From Streptomyces sp. MUM 2J (GTDB lineage: Bacteria; Actinomycetota; Actinomycetes; Streptomycetales; Streptomycetaceae), in contig NZ_JADWYM010000010.1 in the NCBI RefSeq assembly GCF_022414535.1, positions 1 to 64,000 of the forward strand: 64,000 bases of DNA, written 5' to 3'. A program made the translations under genes and the position numbers. Every line of letters begins with the position of its first letter. The first letter of the stretch is position 1. A model generated the notes under the pieces. It ran no database searches and was not told where the DNA came from. It saw only the letters and a program-made list of their open reading frames with translations. This document shows positions 41,238-50,406 of the stretch, piece by piece.

Positions 41238-42176
41238 TCAGACCGCGACCGGCTCGCCGGCCGCCGCGGCGATCTCCGCCTCGGCGACGACACCGGCGAC
41301 GCGGCGCAGCTTCTTCATGGGGGCGAGCTCGGAGTCGTAGACCTTCTTGACGCCGTCGCCGAGGGAGGCCTCGATGGTGCGGATGTCGCGGACCAGGCGG
41401 GTGAGGCCCTGCGGCTCGACGGAGGCGGCCTGGTCGGAGCCCCACATCGCGCGGTCGAGGGTGATGTGGCGCTCGACGAACGCGGCGCCGAGCGCGACGG
41501 CCGCGAGGGTGGTCTGCAGGCCGGTCTCGTGGCCGGAGTAGCCGATCGGGACGTTCGGGTACTCCTTCTCCAGCGTGTTGATCACCCGGAGGTTCAGCTC
41601 GTCGGCCTTGGCCGGGTAGGTGGAGGTGGCGTGGCAGAGGAGGATGTTGTCGCTGCCCAGGACCTCGACCGCGTGGCGGATCTGCCGCGGCGTCGACATA
41701 CCGGTGGAGAGGATGATCGTACGGCCGGTGGCGCGCAGGGCGCGCAGCAGCTCGTCGTCGGTCAGGGAGGCGGAGGCCACCTTGTGGGCGGGGACGTCGA
41801 ACTTCTCCAGGAAGGCGACGGCCTCGGTGTCCCACGGGGAGGCGAACCAGGCGATGCCCTTCTCCTTGCAGTACGCGTCGATGCGGCGGTACTCGTCCTC
41901 GCCGAACTCCACCCGGTGGCGGTAGTCGATGTAGGTCATCCGGCCCCAGGGGGTGTCGCGCTCGATGTCCCACTGGTCGCGCGGGGTGCAGATCTCGGGG
42001 GTGCGCTTCTGGAACTTCACCGCGTCGCAGCCGGCTTCGGCGGCCGCGTCGATCAGCTTGAACGCGTTGTCGAGGTCGCCGTTGTGGTTGATGCCGATCT
42101 CGCCCGTGATGTAGACGGGGGCGCCGGGGCCGACCTCGCGCGGACCGAGCGTGCGCAGACGGGAGTTGGTGTTCAT
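41238..42176 (-). CDS. N-acetylneuraminate synthase-like enzyme (NeuB family)
   Basis: 312 residues, shorter than usual sialic acid synthases (about 340-350) because the C-terminal antifreeze-like SAF domain is missing or reduced. The TIM barrel motifs are strong: YITGEIGINHNGDLDNAFKL, DAVKFQKRTPEI, WFASPWDTEAVAFLEKF, STGMSTPRQI, and YSGHETGL. It condenses phosphoenolpyruvate with an amino sugar or sugar to form a nine-carbon ulosonic acid. In S. coelicolor the homologous region has been linked to teichulosonic acid containing Kdn, so the sugar acceptor may be mannose or mannose-6-phosphate rather than ManNAc. The loss of the SAF domain fits a non-sialic substrate. Confidence 0.85.
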   Translation of the reverse strand: MNTNSRLRTLGPREVGPGAPVYITGEIGINHNGDLDNAFKLIDAAAEAGCDAVKFQKRTPEICTPRDQWDIERDTPWGRMTYIDYRHRVEFGEDEYRRIDAYCKEKGIAWFASPWDTEAVAFLEKFDVPAHKVASASLTDDELLRALRATGRTIILSTGMSTPRQIRHAVEVLGSDNILLCHATSTYPAKADELNLRVINTLEKEYPNVPIGYSGHETGLQTTLAAVALGAAFVERHITLDRAMWGSDQAASVEPQGLTRLVRDIRTIEASLGDGVKKVYDSELAPMKKLRRVAGVVAEAEIAAAAGEPVAV

Positions 42177-42190
42177 GGCAGGGGATGTCC

Positions 42191-43543
42191 TTACTTGCCG
42201 TGGGACGTGCTGGGGGACGTGCCGGTGGGGTGGTTGGGCGGGACGGGTTCGGTGGGGTGGGCGGGGGTGCCGAGACGGGGACCGAGGATCCAGCCGGCGA
42301 TCTCCCGGATCGCGCCCCCGCCGCCGGGGACGGTGGTGACCGCGCGGGCGGCGTCGCGCACGGCGTCGTGGGCGCCGGCGACCGCCACGGGCCAGCCGGC
42401 GAGGGCGAAGCACGGGAGGTCGTTGACGTCGTTGCCGACGTAGAGCACGCGCTGCGGCGCGACGCCCTGCTCCTCGCACCACTGCTTCAGTGCCAGGTCC
42501 TTGCGGTCGATGCCGTGCAGCACGGGGATCCGGAGCTTGCGCGCGCGGGCGGCGACGACCGGGTTCTCTTCCGTGGACAGGATCAGCATCCGCAGCCCGC
42601 TCCTGCGCAGGGCCGCGATGCCGAGGCCGTCGCCGCGGTGCACGGAGACGAACTCCCGTCCGTCGGCGTCGATCAGCACCCGGTCGTCGGTCTGGGTGCC
42701 GTCGAAGTCGAGGACGACCGCGTCGATGTCGTCGGCGGTGGGCAGGGCGCCGGTCCCGTCGGCCGGGGCCTGGTCGGGGGCCCCGGGCCCGCCGTCGTAC
42801 AGCGGTGCCAGGGCCCGTGCGCGGGCCAGGTCGTGCGGGTCGTCGATCTCCAGGACGCGGGCGGGGTCGGTGCGGACCAGTTCCGTGCGGCCGAAGAAGC
42901 GGTGCCGGTGCTTGCGGAAGCCGGCGGCCTCCATGGCGTAGGCGGCCCCGGTCTCCAGCAGGTCCTGGGGGCGGTCCTGGCGGCGGGGGCGGACGGACCG
43001 GTCGTGGTTGACGCCGTACCCGCCGCCGACCGGCGCGTCGGCCGTGCCGGCGGTGGCGGGGGCGTCGTCCGCGTCGCGCCAGAGGAAGCCGTGGAAGGGA
43101 GCCACGGTCACCGCGCTGTCCGCGCCGTCGACGACCACGGCGGCGGCGACGCCGTCGACGTCCTCGCGGGCGAGGAAGGGGCTGGTGCACTGCACCAGCA
43201 GCACCACGTCCACCGCGGCGCCGTGCAGTGCCTCGTGGGCGTCCAGGGCGTGCAGGACGGCCGTCTCGGAGGTCGCGGTGTCGCCGGAGAGGGCGGCGGG
43301 CCGCAGCACCACCTCGGCGCCGGCCTCGCGGGCGGCGGCGGCGATGGCGCGGTCGTCGGTGGAGACCACGACGTCGGTGACCAGTCGCGAGGCCCGGCAC
43401 TCGCGCACCGCCCGGACCACCAGCGGGACGCCGCCGACGGGGGCGAGGTTCTTCGCGGGCACACCCTTGGAGCCGCCGCGTGCGGGGATCACCGCGAGCA
43501 CGCGGCGCACCGAAGCGCCGCCGCCCGTCATGGGATCGGCCAT
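42191..43543 (-). CDS. CMP-nonulosonate cytidylyltransferase fused to a HAD phosphatase
   Basis: 450 residues. The N-terminal domain (about 14-235) is NeuA-like: VLAVIPARGGSKGVPAKNLAPVGG, VVSTDDRAIAAAAREAGA and LLVQCTSPFLARED. The C-terminal domain (about 270-420) is a HAD hydrolase of the KdsC/NeuA type: VVLDFDGTQTDDRVLID with both catalytic Asp and YVGNDVNDLPCFALAG. It would activate the acid to its CMP form and remove the 9-phosphate, so a single gene covers two steps. The same fusion occurs in animal CMAS enzymes, from memory. It is 14 bases from the NeuB-like gene and forms an operon with it. Confidence 0.87.
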   Translation of the reverse strand: MADPMTGGGASVRRVLAVIPARGGSKGVPAKNLAPVGGVPLVVRAVRECRASRLVTDVVVSTDDRAIAAAAREAGAEVVLRPAALSGDTATSETAVLHALDAHEALHGAAVDVVLLVQCTSPFLAREDVDGVAAAVVVDGADSAVTVAPFHGFLWRDADDAPATAGTADAPVGGGYGVNHDRSVRPRRQDRPQDLLETGAAYAMEAAGFRKHRHRFFGRTELVRTDPARVLEIDDPHDLARARALAPLYDGGPGAPDQAPADGTGALPTADDIDAVVLDFDGTQTDDRVLIDADGREFVSVHRGDGLGIAALRRSGLRMLILSTEENPVVAARARKLRIPVLHGIDRKDLALKQWCEEQGVAPQRVLYVGNDVNDLPCFALAGWPVAVAGAHDAVRDAARAVTTVPGGGGAIREIAGWILGPRLGTPAHPTEPVPPNHPTGTSPSTSHGK

Positions 43544-43575
43544 GGTCTCTGCTCCTTGACGTGGGTTCGGGTGGC

Positions 43576-44904
43576 TCACAGCTCCCCCATCCGCCGGATG
43601 ACGGGTGCCACGCGCTGCACGCCGTGCCGGTAGGCGCCCCGGGCGGCGCGGCGGACGATCTGCCGTACGGGACCGGGCTCCTTCCCGGCGGCCGGGGCGC
43701 CCGGCAGGGGGGTGCCGTCGGGGCCGAGGTGGTGGCGGGCGAGGATGCCGGGCAGGTAGCCGGGCGCCGTCTCGGTCGTGTAGTAGGGCGCGAGCGGCGG
43801 GAGGCCGTCGGTCGTGAGCAGTTCGGCGATGCGGGCGCGGGCGGCGTCGAACGCGGCGTCGTACGAGTCCGGGCCGGTGCCGGGTTCCCCGGCCGCGACG
43901 CCCTGGCGGGCCACCCACCGCGGGTCCGGCGCGGGCCGGTGCCCGGCGTCCAGCTGGTCCCAGGAGGCGAGGCAGCCGGAGCCGACGAAGTGGTGGTTCC
44001 CGAGCTTCTCCCGGATGCCGAGGTCGGTGAGGACGGCGGTCGGGATACGGCGGTGCAGGGACTCCAGGGCCGCCGTCGAACTCACCGTCACCAGCAGGTC
44101 GGTACGGTCCAGGACCTCGCCCATGTTCCCGTAGACCAGACGGAGGTTGTGCGGAAGGTCGCCCGCCTTCTGGACGAGCTTCTGGTAGGGCAGCTCCTCC
44201 AGGTGCGTGGTGTGCTCGCCGGGCCTGGAGCGCAGCTTGAGCAGCACCTCCCGCTCCGGGTGCAGACGCGCGTGCCGGATCAGCCGGTCGAGCAGGTACG
44301 CGCGGTCCGTGCGGGTCTCGGGCACCGAGGGCTGGGCGGCGAAGACGACGGTGCGGGGCTCGTGCGCGCCGGTGTAGGGGCTTCCGCCGAGGAAGGGCAG
44401 CGCGACCTCGGTGACCGCCGAGGCATCGGCCCCCACCCCTTCGTACACGGCCCGGAAACGCTCCGCGTCCTGGCGGGAGTTGGCGAGGACGAGGTCCGCG
44501 CCGTGCCGCAGCAGCAGGCCGTCGGCGAGCTTCTCGTACACGACGCCGACGTAGCCGGTGACGACCACCGGCCGGCGGCCCCGGCCCTGCCAGGCCTGCC
44601 GCAGCCCGTGCAGCATCGCCTGCACGCCGCCGCCGACCAGAGCGAGGACGAGGACGTCGCAGGGCTCCTCTCGCATCACGCGCAGGAACTCGGCGGCGGT
44701 CACCTCGCGGAGGGAGTCGGCGCGGACGCCGACCTCGCCGAGCTGACGGGCGGTCGGGGTGGCCCGGCCGCGCAGAAGGAGGCCGTCCAGACGCAGATCC
44801 CCGCCCGCGGTCAGGCGCTGCGCGGTGAGCGCGCCCCATTTCCACCGGGTGTCGGAATCCGCGAGAACGACCGCCCGCAGGGGTTTGGTTGCACTTGCTG
44901 GCAC
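43576..44904 (-). CDS. Putative glycosyltransferase in the glycopolymer cluster
   Basis: 442 residues. GT-B-like features: an N-terminal Rossmann start LRAVVLADSDTRWKWGALTA, VVVTGYVGVVYEKLADGLLLR, and a late SSTAALESLHRRIPTAVLTDLG loop that matches the activated-sugar-binding motif of some capsule polysaccharide transferases. The family corresponds to what is often listed as DUF6716. GTG start follows a TAGGTT hexamer by 7 bases, so it is leaderless. First gene of the minus-strand glycopolymer operon. Confidence 0.65.
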   Translation of the reverse strand: MPASATKPLRAVVLADSDTRWKWGALTAQRLTAGGDLRLDGLLLRGRATPTARQLGEVGVRADSLREVTAAEFLRVMREEPCDVLVLALVGGGVQAMLHGLRQAWQGRGRRPVVVTGYVGVVYEKLADGLLLRHGADLVLANSRQDAERFRAVYEGVGADASAVTEVALPFLGGSPYTGAHEPRTVVFAAQPSVPETRTDRAYLLDRLIRHARLHPEREVLLKLRSRPGEHTTHLEELPYQKLVQKAGDLPHNLRLVYGNMGEVLDRTDLLVTVSSTAALESLHRRIPTAVLTDLGIREKLGNHHFVGSGCLASWDQLDAGHRPAPDPRWVARQGVAAGEPGTGPDSYDAAFDAARARIAELLTTDGLPPLAPYYTTETAPGYLPGILARHHLGPDGTPLPGAPAAGKEPGPVRQIVRRAARGAYRHGVQRVAPVIRRMGEL

Positions 44905-45103
44905 GCCGAGAAACCTAGGAAGGCATTTCTAGGTTCCGCCCAACCGGAATCCAACAAACGGTGAACAGAGCACCGCCGAACAGCGAATCGGCCGCCGAAT
45001 CGGCCGGGAAAAGACCTGGTTCACGGCTTCGCCACGTGGCGTTCACCCTTCATCAAGCCGGCGGTCAAGACGCGGCCGGGGCCCGACGTCTAACGTCGAC
45101 CGC
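44905..45103. promoter_or_regulatory. Divergent leaderless promoters of the glycopolymer cluster
   Basis: Minus-strand -10 TAGGTT at 44912-44917, 7 bases from GTG 44904, lies inside an inverted repeat AACCTAG / CTAGGTT (44912-44918 and 44929-44935). Plus-strand -10 TAACGT at 45091-45096, 7 bases from GTG 45104. The spacer is notably richer in A/T than the genes. Confidence 0.6.
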
Positions 45104-46081
45104 GTGGTCAAGCTCTCCGTCATCGTGCCGTTCCACAATGTGCGGCCATACGCCCCGGACGCCATCACTTCCCTGCGCGCGAACGCCCGCGAGGACGTGG
45201 AGTTCATTCTCGTCGACGACGCCTCGACGGACGGAACCGGGGACATCCTCGACCGTGCCGAACGCGAACTCCCGGGCGCGGTTCTCATTCGGCGCACCGA
45301 GAACGGCGTGTCCGGTGCGCGCAACACGGGCATCGACGCGGCGCGCGGCGAGTATCTGACGTTCATGGACGGCGACGACTTCGCGGCCCCCGGCTATTTC
45401 GGTCAACTGCTCGACTGCATCGAGTCGCTGGGCTGCACTTTCGTCCGCACCGACCACGTGCGGTTCACCGGCGGCCGGCGCACCCTGCACCGGGTGCCGT
45501 TCGGGCCGCGGGACACCGTCGTCGACGCGCGCACGGTCATCCTGCCGGCGGACCGCTCCACCCCGGTCGACTACCCGTACTCGTGGGCCGGCGCCTACCA
45601 CCGCCGGCTGGTCGACGAGGGGTTGCTGCACTTCCCGGAGGACCTGCGCACGGCCGAGGACCGGCCGTGGATCTGGGCGCTGCACCGCAAGGGCGGATCC
45701 TTCGCGGTGCCGAGCGTGTTCGGCGTCTTCTACCGGCGCGGAGTCACCTCCTCGCTCACACAGATCGGCGACACGCGCCAGCTGGACTTCATCCGCTCCT
45801 TCGACCGGGTGCTCACGGAGACCGCCGAGGACCCGGACGCGGACCTGTTCCTGCCGAAGGCCGTGCGCACCTACTGCGCCATCATCAGCCACCACCTGGC
45901 GACCGTCGACAAGTTCGAACCGCAGGTGGCCCGCAGACTCCGCTCCCTGAGCGCCTCGGCCCTGCGCCGCATGCCGCAGGACCTGCTCAACGACACCCTG
46001 GAATCCATGGACATCGCCCGCGCCACCCAGCTGCGCCGTCTGCGCCGCCGGCCCTCGACGGCCTCGGAGGCCGTGGCATGA
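45104..46081 (+). CDS. Family 2 glycosyltransferase
   Basis: 325 residues, GT-A fold: KLSVIVPFHNVRPYAPDAI, FILVDDASTDGTGDIL, the NGVSGARNTGIDAARGEYLTFMDGDD segment containing the metal-binding DxD, and LRTAEDRPWIWALHRKG with the catalytic-base ED motif. The C-terminal 70 residues are helical and basic. In this cluster it probably adds a sugar or glycerol unit to the nonulosonate-containing wall polymer. Leaderless GTG start; stop overlaps the next ATG by 4 bases. Confidence 0.88.
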   Translation: MVKLSVIVPFHNVRPYAPDAITSLRANAREDVEFILVDDASTDGTGDILDRAERELPGAVLIRRTENGVSGARNTGIDAARGEYLTFMDGDDFAAPGYFGQLLDCIESLGCTFVRTDHVRFTGGRRTLHRVPFGPRDTVVDARTVILPADRSTPVDYPYSWAGAYHRRLVDEGLLHFPEDLRTAEDRPWIWALHRKGGSFAVPSVFGVFYRRGVTSSLTQIGDTRQLDFIRSFDRVLTETAEDPDADLFLPKAVRTYCAIISHHLATVDKFEPQVARRLRSLSASALRRMPQDLLNDTLESMDIARATQLRRLRRRPSTASEAVA

Positions 46082-47424
46082 CCGCCCGCCGCACCACCCA
46101 GATCCTGTGCGCCTCCACCCTGTACGGCGCCGCCACGCTGGCCGCCGCGCTCGACTCCGACCGCTTCGCCCCGGCGGACCGGCGGCTGCTGCTGGTCTGC
46201 AACAACGGCACCGCCCCGGAGCTGAGTCCCGCCTTCGACGCCTCGCCGGCCTTCGACCATCTCAGGGACCGCTTCGACGGGGTGCTGTCGTGGAACGAGG
46301 CGATCGCCCCCTTCCACCCGAGCGGCTGGAGTCCGCGTCCCGACGACCAGATCCTGTGGGAGCGGTATCTGCGGATGCTGTGGGACCTGGGCGAGGACCG
46401 CATCGAGCTGGCGGTGGAGTCCATCCAGGTCAACCCCGCGCTCGCGATCTGCCAGGTCTTCGGCGGCACACCGGTCGACGTCTACGCGGACGGCCTGATG
46501 AGCTACGGCCCGACCCGCTTCAAGATCGACCCCCTGGTCGGCACCCGGGTGCGGCGCGTGCTCCACCTCGACCTGGTGCCGGGGCTGAAGCCGCTGCTGC
46601 TCACCGAGTTCGGCGTCGAGCCGGAGATCGTGCCGACGGACGCGTTCCTGAAGGTGCTGGACGAACTGGGCGACTCCGGTGACGCGTTGCCCGTCGTCGA
46701 GGAACCGGCGCTGCTGCTCGGCCAGTACCTGTCCGCGCTGGACATCCTCACCGGCGACGAGGAGGAGGACCTCCACGTGCGGATGCTGCGGGGCGCCGTC
46801 CGGCTGGGCCACACCCGGGTGGTGTTCAAGCCGCACCCCTCGGCGCCGGCCCGCTGGTCACGGGCGCTGGAGAAGGAGGCGGAGCAGCTCGGCGCCGAAC
46901 TCACGGTGCTCGACACGCCCGTCCTGGCCGAGGTCGTGTACCAGCGGATGCGTCCCGCGCTGGTCGTCGGCTGCTTCTCCACCGCCCTGCTCACCGCCTC
47001 GGCGCTGTACGGACTGCCGGTCGCCCGCACCGGCACCGGGCTGCTGCTGGAGCGGCTGACGCCGTACGAGAACAGCAACCGCGTGCCGGTGACCATCGTC
47101 GACGCGCTGCTGCCCGACCTCTCGGACCACGCCGCGGTGCGCGAGCAGCGCCGGGGCCTGGACGCCGACGGGCTCACCGAGCTGCTGCGGGCCGTCGGCT
47201 ACGCGATGCAGTCGAAGATCTACCCCGAGCTGCGCCCGGCCGCCGAGCGGTACCTGTCGGGACATCTGGACGATGACACCTGGCGGTACTTCAAGCGCCG
47301 TCGCCTGGCCTCGCTGGCCCTGCCCGGAGGGCTTCCCGCGCAGCTGGCGTTCATCCCCCGCAGCGCGACGGTGCGCCGGGTGGCGCGCCGTGCGCGGTCG
47401 CTGCGGCGGTCGGGCGGGCGCTGA
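46078..47424 (+). CDS. Polysialyltransferase-family protein
   Basis: 448 residues. It shows POLYST-like features: QILCASTLYGAATLAAALDS at the start, a central VDVYADGLMSYGPTRFK (D/E-D/G acidic loop), RVVFKPHPSAP (the HP motif) and VVGCFSTALLTASALYG (the S/T pair), which are the conserved elements of bacterial polysialyltransferases and capsule glycosyltransferases. It would polymerise or transfer the CMP-activated acid. Translation is coupled to the GT2 gene. Confidence 0.75.
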   Translation: MTARRTTQILCASTLYGAATLAAALDSDRFAPADRRLLLVCNNGTAPELSPAFDASPAFDHLRDRFDGVLSWNEAIAPFHPSGWSPRPDDQILWERYLRMLWDLGEDRIELAVESIQVNPALAICQVFGGTPVDVYADGLMSYGPTRFKIDPLVGTRVRRVLHLDLVPGLKPLLLTEFGVEPEIVPTDAFLKVLDELGDSGDALPVVEEPALLLGQYLSALDILTGDEEEDLHVRMLRGAVRLGHTRVVFKPHPSAPARWSRALEKEAEQLGAELTVLDTPVLAEVVYQRMRPALVVGCFSTALLTASALYGLPVARTGTGLLLERLTPYENSNRVPVTIVDALLPDLSDHAAVREQRRGLDADGLTELLRAVGYAMQSKIYPELRPAAERYLSGHLDDDTWRYFKRRRLASLALPGGLPAQLAFIPRSATVRRVARRARSLRRSGGR

Positions 47425-47448
47425 GGCGACGCCCGGGTGAACTCCGCC

Positions 47449-47480
47449 GGGCGGCCGGGAGAAGAGTCTCCCGGCCGCCC
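47449..47480 (+). terminator. Terminator after the polysialyltransferase-family gene
   Basis: A 14-bp perfect stem GGGCGGCCGGGAGA / TCTCCCGGCCGCCC with an AGAG tetraloop, 24 bases after the stop at 47424. Confidence 0.8.
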
Positions 47481-47558
47481 CGGGGCCGCCCGCCGATCCG
47501 ACTAGCGTGCATCGAACCGGTGCGGCGAGCGCCGCCCGAACCATGTCGAGGGGACCCT

Positions 47559-48713
47559 GTGATCAACACGTCCGCGGACACCCGTAGCGCTCCCACGGGC
47601 ACCGTGGCGCGCGCCCCGGCGCCCGCCGACGGCCCGCCGCGGCGGGACCGGCCCGGGGCGCCCCGGCTGCGTGCGCTGGACGGGTTGCGGCTGGTGGCGG
47701 CACTGATGGTGGCGGGCTACCACTACGGCGGCCGGGGCGGCGAGGTCACCCGGGCCTGGGGAACCTCCCCGCGCCTGCAGTTCCCCACCCTGCACAGCCT
47801 GTTCGCCTATGGCAGCCTGGGCGTGCAGATCTTCTTCGTGATCAGTGGCTTCGTGATCTGCATGAGCGGCTGGGGCCGCCCGCTGCGTTCGTTCTTCGCC
47901 TCCCGCGCCGCCCGTCTGCTGCCCGCCTACTGGGCGGCGATCGTGCTGGTGACGGTGGTGCTGGCGCTGCCGTTCCTGTCGTTCACCACGGTGTCGCCGA
48001 CCGAGACCCTGCTGAACTTCTCGATGCTGCAGCTGCCGCTCGGTGCCCACCGGGTGCTCGGCGTGTGCTGGACCCTGTGGGCGGAGGTCCGCTTCTACGT
48101 CCTGTTCGCGCTGTGCATCGTGCTGCCCGGCGCCGACCGCCGCCGCGTGATCATGTTCTGCGCGTGCTGGACGCTGGCGGTGGCGATGGCGGGCGGACTG
48201 CACCAGCCGGTGCTCGACGAGCTGGTCATGCCGGAGTACGCGCCGTTCTTCATCGGCGGCGTCGGCCTGTACCTGGTGCACCGCGACCGTACCGACCCGT
48301 ACGCCTGGGGCATCGTGGCGGTCAACTGGCTCATCGGCCAGTACGTCGCGGTGCAGACCCACTGGCACCCGCCGCAGCCGGACCAGTTCTCGTACCGCAG
48401 CGCCTACGGGATCATCCTGATCGTCACGCTCGGCTTCCTCGCCGTCGCCGCGATCGGGCTGGGCTGGCTGGACTGGGCGAACTGGCGCTGGCTGACCGTC
48501 GCGGGCGCGCTGACGTACCCGTTCTACCTCGTCCACGAGCATCTCGGCTGGGTCGTCATCCAGGGCCTGCACCGCGGGCTGGGCCTGCCCTCCTACGCCA
48601 CCTTCCTGCTGACGGTCGCCACCATGCTGGTGCTGGCCCGGCTCCTGAACCGGTTCGTGGAGGAACGGTTCACCCCGAAACTGCGGGCGGTGCTCGCCAA
48701 GCCGCGCGGCTGA
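47559..48713 (+). CDS. Acyltransferase 3 (OafA/WecH-type) membrane protein
   Basis: 384 residues, GTG start after GAGGGG at good distance. About 10 membrane segments. Family hallmarks: RALDGLRLVAALMVAGYH with a conserved Arg and His, FVISGFVICMSG, and FFASRAARLLPAYW. These enzymes move acyl groups, usually acetyl, onto extracytoplasmic glycans or secondary metabolites. As the last intact gene of the glycopolymer cluster it may O-acetylate the wall polymer. The mobile DNA scar starts 37 bases after its stop. Confidence 0.85.
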   Translation: MINTSADTRSAPTGTVARAPAPADGPPRRDRPGAPRLRALDGLRLVAALMVAGYHYGGRGGEVTRAWGTSPRLQFPTLHSLFAYGSLGVQIFFVISGFVICMSGWGRPLRSFFASRAARLLPAYWAAIVLVTVVLALPFLSFTTVSPTETLLNFSMLQLPLGAHRVLGVCWTLWAEVRFYVLFALCIVLPGADRRRVIMFCACWTLAVAMAGGLHQPVLDELVMPEYAPFFIGGVGLYLVHRDRTDPYAWGIVAVNWLIGQYVAVQTHWHPPQPDQFSYRSAYGIILIVTLGFLAVAAIGLGWLDWANWRWLTVAGALTYPFYLVHEHLGWVVIQGLHRGLGLPSYATFLLTVATMLVLARLLNRFVEERFTPKLRAVLAKPRG

Positions 48714-48749
48714 GCCTTCGGCGCGCCGCCGGGGCGGCGGCTGCGTCGG

Positions 48750-49915
48750 GCCTGGTGTCCGTTGGTGAACTCGCAGATGGTGCCTTCGATGCCGGATCGG
48801 GTGGCGTAGAGCCGTTTCCACTGGGTGTCTTGCTGGTCTGTGCGGTTCCGGGCCTGGAGCTCGTGGAGGGGTCGGGGGAGGAAGTTCACGGTGCGGGCAG
48901 CGGTGCCGCGGGTGCAGGCAGACCGGCCGGGGCACGGGTTGCACTGGTGTGGGCGGAACCGGGCGACGGTGTAGGGAGCCATGGCCGGTGGCTCGAGCCA
49001 GATGTGGCTGGTCTCGCCGTTGGGGCAGGTGACCTGGCGCTGGTCGAAGTCGATGGAGAAGTCGTCCCGGGTGAAGCCGGACTGTTCCTTGCTCTGCCAT
49101 GCTCCGCTGGCCTTGACCGGGCCGACGAGTTCGACCTCGTGGTCGCGGAGGGAGCGGTGCAGCAGCGCGACGGAGAGGTAGCCGCCGTCGAGCAGGTGCT
49201 GCCGGGGCAGCAGCTGGCGGTGGCGGAGCCGGGTGTGGATGCCGGGCAGGGCCTCGGTGTCCCGGGTCGGCTTGGTGGTGGCGATGTCCGTGATCAGGTT
49301 GGCCTGCGCATCGTCGGTTCCGCAGGTCTCGGTGACATGGACGAGGTAGCCGCTCCAGCGGGTATTGCCCCGGATGGCCCGGCGGGCGTCACGGTCGTAA
49401 GGCGTGACGATCCGCAGGGCCCCTTTGGGCTGTCCGTCCTTCTCGGTGCGCGGACGTAACCTGTCACGGGCGTCGAGGAGGAAGTTCTGCACCACGATCT
49501 GCCGCAGCGCTTCCGCGCGAGGACCGCGCTGGTGGGGCGGCAGGCGCTGCAGAAGTTTGTGGGCGTCCGCTCCGGCCTGTTTGAGCCGGGTGGCGGGATG
49601 GGTCGGCTGGCTGGGAAGCCGCACCGCACGCCCGTAGCGGGTGGCCCACTCGGCATCCACCAGCCCGTCCAGGACCTCAGGTGCCCGCTCAGCGGGCTTC
49701 CTCCAACGCCGCGCGTATTGCTTCCAGGACCAGCTCCAGACGGGTGAGGTCCCGCGCGGCAGCAAGGACCTGGGTGGAGTCGCTGCGCTGCCTGCCGCGC
49801 TCGGTGACCATGCCGGCCGCCCGCATCCGCTCCAGCGACAGGGAGAGTAGCTGGTCAGCGCGATCGTCCTCGCACAGACGATCACGGAAGTCGGTCAGCA
49901 CGATGGCGTCCCGCG
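48750..49915 (-). pseudogene. IS1182-type transposase remnant, truncated at both ends and frameshifted
   Basis: The minus strand encodes the DDE region of an IS1182-like transposase in two frames. The upstream part (49901-49689) reads VLTDFRDRLCEDDRADQLLS and GRQRSDSTQVLAAARDLTRLELV, then stops; the next frame continues EVLDGLVDAEWATRYGRAVRLP, GYLVHVTETCGTDDAQANLI, ... YATRSGIEGTICEFTNGHQ. So there is one frameshift near 49695, at a small GCCCGCTGAGCGGGC palindrome. The N-terminal third is missing; an in-frame stop is present before the first match. The C-terminus ends abruptly after EFTNGHQ at about 48750, where sequence unrelated to the element begins. Confidence 0.85.
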
Positions 49916-50406
49916 TGGTGGTCTAGGGGATCAATCGGTAGGCGCGTTCGGGGTGTTGGGGAGTGCGGGGGCGCTTTCGGGGAGCCCGGTGGGGTAGATC
50001 TGGTCCATGCTGCCCTCGGCCAGGTAGCGGCGGGGGAAGGCGATCCACTCATCGTGCAGTTCGAAGAGCACTGCAGTGACCAGCCGCAGGAGCGCTTCAT
50101 CGTTCGGGAAGACCTGGACGACATCGACGCGGCGCTTGACCTCGCGGTTGATCCGCTCCAGCGGGTTGGTCGAGGCGATCTTCTTCCAATGTCGTTCCGG
50201 GAAGGCGGCGAAAGCGGTCAGGTCGTCCTTCGCCTCCAGCAGCATTGCCTTGACCTGTGGGAACTGCTGGCCGAGCAGGTCTGCCACGGTGTCGACCTGG
50301 GCCCGGACCGCTTCCGCGGTGGGTTGGGCGAAGATCGTGCGGATCGTCGCGGCGACCATCTCGCCCGCGTCCTTGCTGATCACGCCGAACACGTTGCGCA
50401 GGAAGT

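Noticed and set aside
49683..49697. Palindrome GCCCGCTCAGCGGGC at the IS1182 frameshift, possible programmed frameshift
   Set aside because: No slippery heptamer is visible, and the same gene is truncated at both ends, so simple decay explains the frameshift better.
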